Shown here: piece by piece, positions 6,975 to 9,631 of the stretch | How positions within the stretch are numbered: the stretch's first letter is position 1 | Layout: each line of letters begins with the position of its first letter | DNA from: Clostridiales bacterium | GTDB taxonomy: Bacteria; Bacillota_A; Clostridia; Oscillospirales; Oscillospiraceae | Assembly (NCBI GenBank): GCA_019417795.1 | Contig: DXUR01000077.1 | Coordinates: 1 to 9,631 of the forward strand | Reading direction: 5' to 3' | DNA: 9,631 nucleotides | The notes under the pieces: model-generated | Databases searched by the model: none | What the model saw: the letters and a program-made list of their open reading frames with translations, nothing else | Told to the model about the DNA's origin: nothing | Program-made: the position numbers and the translations under genes

Positions 6975-7017
6975 AAAATTAACGGAGGCATCCGTTAGGG
7001 GTGCCTCCGTTAGTTTT
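6975..7017 (+). terminator. Strong stem-loop after the RhuM gene, probable rho-independent terminator
   Basis: The arms TAACGGAGGCA (6980-6990) and TGCCTCCGTTA (7002-7012) pair perfectly around an 11-nt loop. The stem extends through a T-G wobble and AAAA/TTTT to 6975-7017. The A and T runs on either side allow termination in both directions. It lies 63 nt after the RhuM stop and 41 nt before the next ATG. An alternative is a 5' leader structure of the next gene, since little room remains for a promoter between hairpin and ATG. Confidence 0.65.
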
Positions 7018-7058
7018 AGAACAGCTGTAGCGCGATTGAGAAGGCGAAAGGAAGAGAA

Positions 7059-8249
7059 ATGAGACGCAGCAAACTATCTGACCATACCTTTCAAAAAGGT
7101 AAGTTTATAACGCCAATAAATGCAATACCGCTGATGCATGAACTTGAAGACGAAAAGTCGTGGACTTATGGCCGCATGCCAGAGTACCTTTGGATTGGAT
7201 TGATTTTGAAATATTATGGACGAGATGAAGGGTTAAGAAAGTCCTACGGCATTATTTCTGCATTACACAAATTGGCACCTGGCCTCTATACAGCAAGATT
7301 ATCACAGATATTAAAGCTGGACGCAGATATTCAAAAGAGATTTTATGATTACATTATTTGCAGTGGAGCTAAAGAAGCACTTGCGCCGTTAACGGTTTTT
7401 CTTACTGCAAGCAAAGCCCCGATTTTTGCTAAGTGCTTTTATTGTCCAGATCAGAGTGTTGAGGACAGGTGTGAAGCGATAATTCAGACAATGCGTGAAA
7501 TAATGGATCACCAATCTAATGAAGCAACTGATATCAGGTTTGTAGCACTCTATTTTAATCAACTTTCAGGGGAAGTACATCTTTTAAGAGAACAGGTGGA
7601 TTTGCTGGTGGCCTATCCGTCATCCAAACACACTGATGAAATAATGTGCATGGCTCGTCCAACAGTACGTTCTCTTGAAATGATGATTTTGACTTTTGAA
7701 GAGGTTGACTCTGCATACTTGAAGGAATTTTGGAGGTGTGTAAGCGAAATGACAGATTGCAGTATATTCGCCATTCGATTTTCAGAGGAAAAGAGAAACA
7801 TCACCGCATACATGGAAAAACTGCATGAGGTATTTGTGTATCTCTCGGAACTGTTTTTAACAGCTGCCCCGCTTAATGAGAAAATGAGTGTTTTGCTCGG
7901 GATTGCGACATATTCTTATAAGCGATTGAAGGAAATTTATGAGCATCAGTTATTTAATTCTATATCTGGCAGAAGTTGCGTGCGTGTCTTGATTGAAGAC
8001 TACGATTCTTCTTTTGAACATGGATTATGGGGAGCTATTCGTGAGTCTTCTCTTTTGAAATGTAACAACCCCGCTCATAAATATCATTGTGTTCCGGATG
8101 TTGAGGACGAAACCAGATTGAAAACCGTTCTGCCAGATTGTATTATGATTATGAACAAAACTATATCTTTTTTGGACGAGATATATGGTATCCCAGAACA
8201 GTTGTTAAATGAGGTAATTAACTTTGAAATCAAACCTATTGCTGGATAA
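7059..8249 (+). CDS. Unrecognised 396-aa protein, first gene of a two-gene pair (weak DUF5677-like hint)
   Basis: ATG 7059 has AAGGA 6 nt upstream. The protein appears soluble, with no signal peptide or membrane helix. The N-terminal part contains KSWTYGRMPEYLWIGLILKY at about 33-52; the middle is helical; cysteines cluster at AKCFYCPDQSVEDRC (about 124-138). Near residue 300 it reads SISGRSCVRVLIEDY, followed at once by DSSFEHGLWGAIRESS. The GR..R.LIE pattern and the later Y/F-x-HG pattern recall DUF5677-type helical proteins, where these two parts are normally well apart, so an in-frame internal deletion is possible. This is recall, not a search result. The stop overlaps the next gene's start by 26 nt, so the two are translated together. 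The region is AT-richer than the IS66-RhuM block, suggesting separate origin. No enzymatic motif can be named. Confidence 0.85.
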   Translation: MRRSKLSDHTFQKGKFITPINAIPLMHELEDEKSWTYGRMPEYLWIGLILKYYGRDEGLRKSYGIISALHKLAPGLYTARLSQILKLDADIQKRFYDYIICSGAKEALAPLTVFLTASKAPIFAKCFYCPDQSVEDRCEAIIQTMREIMDHQSNEATDIRFVALYFNQLSGEVHLLREQVDLLVAYPSSKHTDEIMCMARPTVRSLEMMILTFEEVDSAYLKEFWRCVSEMTDCSIFAIRFSEEKRNITAYMEKLHEVFVYLSELFLTAAPLNEKMSVLLGIATYSYKRLKEIYEHQLFNSISGRSCVRVLIEDYDSSFEHGLWGAIRESSLLKCNNPAHKYHCVPDVEDETRLKTVLPDCIMIMNKTISFLDEIYGIPEQLLNEVINFEIKPIAG

Positions 8250-9324
8250 GATTCATTTAATACAAACTGAATATAAAGAATTGCTCGCAACTTTGTTGCC
8301 AAAATTAAAAAGTAGCCATTCACCAGAAGCGTTGGATGAAATTAATTTATTCTGGCTGCGTCATATCGAGGAAATTCAGCTGTATCTAAAAGCTTGGTTC
8401 CCTGGTGAAAACAGTTACGTTTTCACGGCTGCCACATTTATGGATTTTGAGGATAACGAACACTTACCTTTTTTGTTAATGGGAGACAAGCATATTCTTG
8501 ATGATCCTCTGAGTAAGTATTCAGAAATACGAAGTAAAATGCCAGATGGCAAAGATGCTGAATTTCTATATGAGCAAATCGGAGTGACAGCAGAAGATAA
8601 TCTGAAGCTATTAGAAAATGTTCATGGTGAAATCCTCATACTGCCGCTTCGACTTCTCAACCAATCAAATGGCTATCATTCGCTCTATAGCGTCGGGGGA
8701 CAAGCATTTATTAGCCTTTTTAATGGAATCGACAATCTGAACGATTACTTTGCAAAGTGTAACAGCATTGATGATATTATACGATTTGCCCGTGAAGATA
8801 TTGGAAGATTAGTGATGTTCTCGGAAGATGATAATGTGATGTTACCATTTGGAGAGCGGTTCAGGGGCGCTTTGTCTGGAACCAAATACATGGTAGATCG
8901 AGCCAAGCCAGATTCATACAATTTCTTTATACTTGTATTTGGGTGTATCCAACAAGCCATTGATGTTCTTGTATCGTGTATAGAGTACGGCTGTATCCCA
9001 TATATTAGATATCCAGTTTCGCTTCACTACATCTCACTATTGTCGGAAAGTATGTTAGACATAGAGCACATAGTCAAGCTTCGTTTCAAGATGAGTGTTG
9101 CATTTGTTGTTTATCAGCTTTGCGATAAGGGTAGACTTGCAAGAGTTAGTTTAGAAGAGTTTTTGAAACAGATTCAGGCATATAACTTTAATGAAAAGCT
9201 GTTCCGAGTTCTTGCCGAACATGATATTAATGAAAATAGTTTCTTAGGGCATACAATTACACAGCTGGTAATTGACGAGTTAGAGGCATTCTATAATATA
9301 CTGGCTGAAGAAAGCGGTATATAA
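8224..9324 (+). CDS. Unrecognised 366-aa protein, second gene of the two-gene pair
   Basis: The frame opens at TTG 8224, supported by AGGT 8 nt upstream inside the previous gene. The next methionine is at about residue 73, so the TTG start is likely real. The 26-nt overlap with the first gene implies coupled translation and joint function. The protein looks soluble and mostly helical. Visible stretches are FTAATFMDFEDNEHLPFLLM at about 67-86, a GGQAFISLFNGIDNLNDYF segment near 158-176, and a hydrophobic helical region with FILVFGCIQQAIDVLVSCIE near 238-257. That last stretch is amphipathic enough to be buried rather than a membrane span. I recognise no fold or catalytic motif. The pair stands alone between a stem-loop and the island end, which suggests a self-contained cargo module such as defence or toxin-antitoxin; that role is a guess. 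Confidence 0.82.
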   Translation: MKSNLLLDKIHLIQTEYKELLATLLPKLKSSHSPEALDEINLFWLRHIEEIQLYLKAWFPGENSYVFTAATFMDFEDNEHLPFLLMGDKHILDDPLSKYSEIRSKMPDGKDAEFLYEQIGVTAEDNLKLLENVHGEILILPLRLLNQSNGYHSLYSVGGQAFISLFNGIDNLNDYFAKCNSIDDIIRFAREDIGRLVMFSEDDNVMLPFGERFRGALSGTKYMVDRAKPDSYNFFILVFGCIQQAIDVLVSCIEYGCIPYIRYPVSLHYISLLSESMLDIEHIVKLRFKMSVAFVVYQLCDKGRLARVSLEEFLKQIQAYNFNEKLFRVLAEHDINENSFLGHTITQLVIDELEAFYNILAEESGI

Positions 9325-9575
9325 AGTAAAAAAATCTGGCGAGTAACTGATAGAGATACAGCGGATGTGGTTTCTGACTTTGTAACCAAGGTTGCGGAGA
9401 GCGAGTTTTACGATCAGCGGGCGAATGCGTAAAATTGCGGCTTGACCACAGTTCCACCACAGACCGATGTGGAAATAACGGAGGCTGCACTTCTCGAAAG
9501 TTCTGGAAACAACGTTGTTCGGAACAAAAATGACTAAAAACAAGTAGAAATTATTATAAAAATTATCAAAAATCT
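9325..9575. other. Non-coding island-end stretch with an in-frame 35-codon tail and no recognisable gene
   Basis: Just after the second unknown gene's stop, the same frame stays open for 35 more codons (including RDTADVVSDFVTKVAESEFY) to TAA at 9430-9432. This reads like the C-terminus of a lost gene but I cannot assign it. A palindrome follows at 9508-9519, then an AT-rich run directly before the tRNA fragment. No integrase motifs are visible on either strand. Confidence 0.5.
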
Positions 9576-9621
9576 CTTGGTAAGGATGAGGTCGGCAGTT
9601 CGAATCTGCCCAGCAGCTCCA
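9576..9621 (+). other. 3' fragment of tRNA-Thr(GGT), probable attachment-site repeat at the island end
   Basis: Starting at CTTGGTAAGGATGAGG, the sequence is the anticodon loop with GGT, the 3' anticodon stem, the variable loop, and a T arm with GGCAG/CTGCC stem around TTCGAAT. The acceptor 3' strand CAGCAGC, discriminator T and CCA follow. No matching GCTGCTG 5' half exists upstream, and anticodon-stem pairing fails just before 9576. This is the duplicated 3' end left when a tyrosine-recombinase element integrates into a tRNA gene. The intact tRNA-Thr should lie at the other island end, left of the window. Confidence 0.85.
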
Positions 9622-9631
9622 AAATGTGTTG

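Noticed and set aside
9530..9621. Complete tRNA gene at the right end
   Set aside because: No acceptor or D-arm 5' half is present and anticodon-stem pairing fails before 9576; only the 3' half exists.
1..9631. CRISPR array
   Set aside because: No regularly spaced direct repeats were seen on either strand; the short ATAGT cluster at 4741-4790 lacks spacers.

Overview
The window looks like part of a horizontally acquired genomic island in a low-to-mid GC Gram-positive bacterium, probably a gut-type Clostridia member. This is inferred from strong AGGAGG ribosome sites, the IS66, Fic and RhuM style of the cargo, and the form of the tRNA-Thr fragment. I could run no database search. Family names rest on motifs and recalled resemblance.

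Left half (1-4629, minus strand): one operon read leftwards. It starts at a near-consensus promoter (4601-4629) whose -10 element overlaps a perfect 18-bp inverted repeat. The order is an XRE-type regulator, a fused PD-(D/E)XK-like and N6-adenine methylase protein, a two-TRD specificity subunit, and an unrecognised gene running off the left edge. No HsdR helicase subunit is visible. The system may be a BcgI-like two-subunit enzyme, or the front of a larger methylation-based defence locus. The regulator probably controls its own promoter.

Middle (4740-7017, plus strand): mobile-element debris. It holds an IS66 remnant with a frameshifted tnpA, an intact tnpB and no tnpC. Next is a promoter feeding a broken remnant that resembles the N-terminus of Fic-family proteins. 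An intact RhuM-family gene follows, then a strong stem-loop.

Right part (7059-9324, plus strand): two overlapping genes of unknown function, AT-richer than the middle block. After them come about 250 bp of unrecognised sequence containing a small palindrome. The last element is a 46-nt 3' fragment of a tRNA-Thr(GGT) gene (9576-9621) with no 5' half. This is what remains at the far end of an island that integrated into the 3' end of a tRNA-Thr gene. The island body would therefore lie to the left, and the intact tRNA and integrase are expected beyond the left edge. The unknown two-gene pair sits at the distal tip of a defence-rich island and is the best candidate here for an undescribed system.
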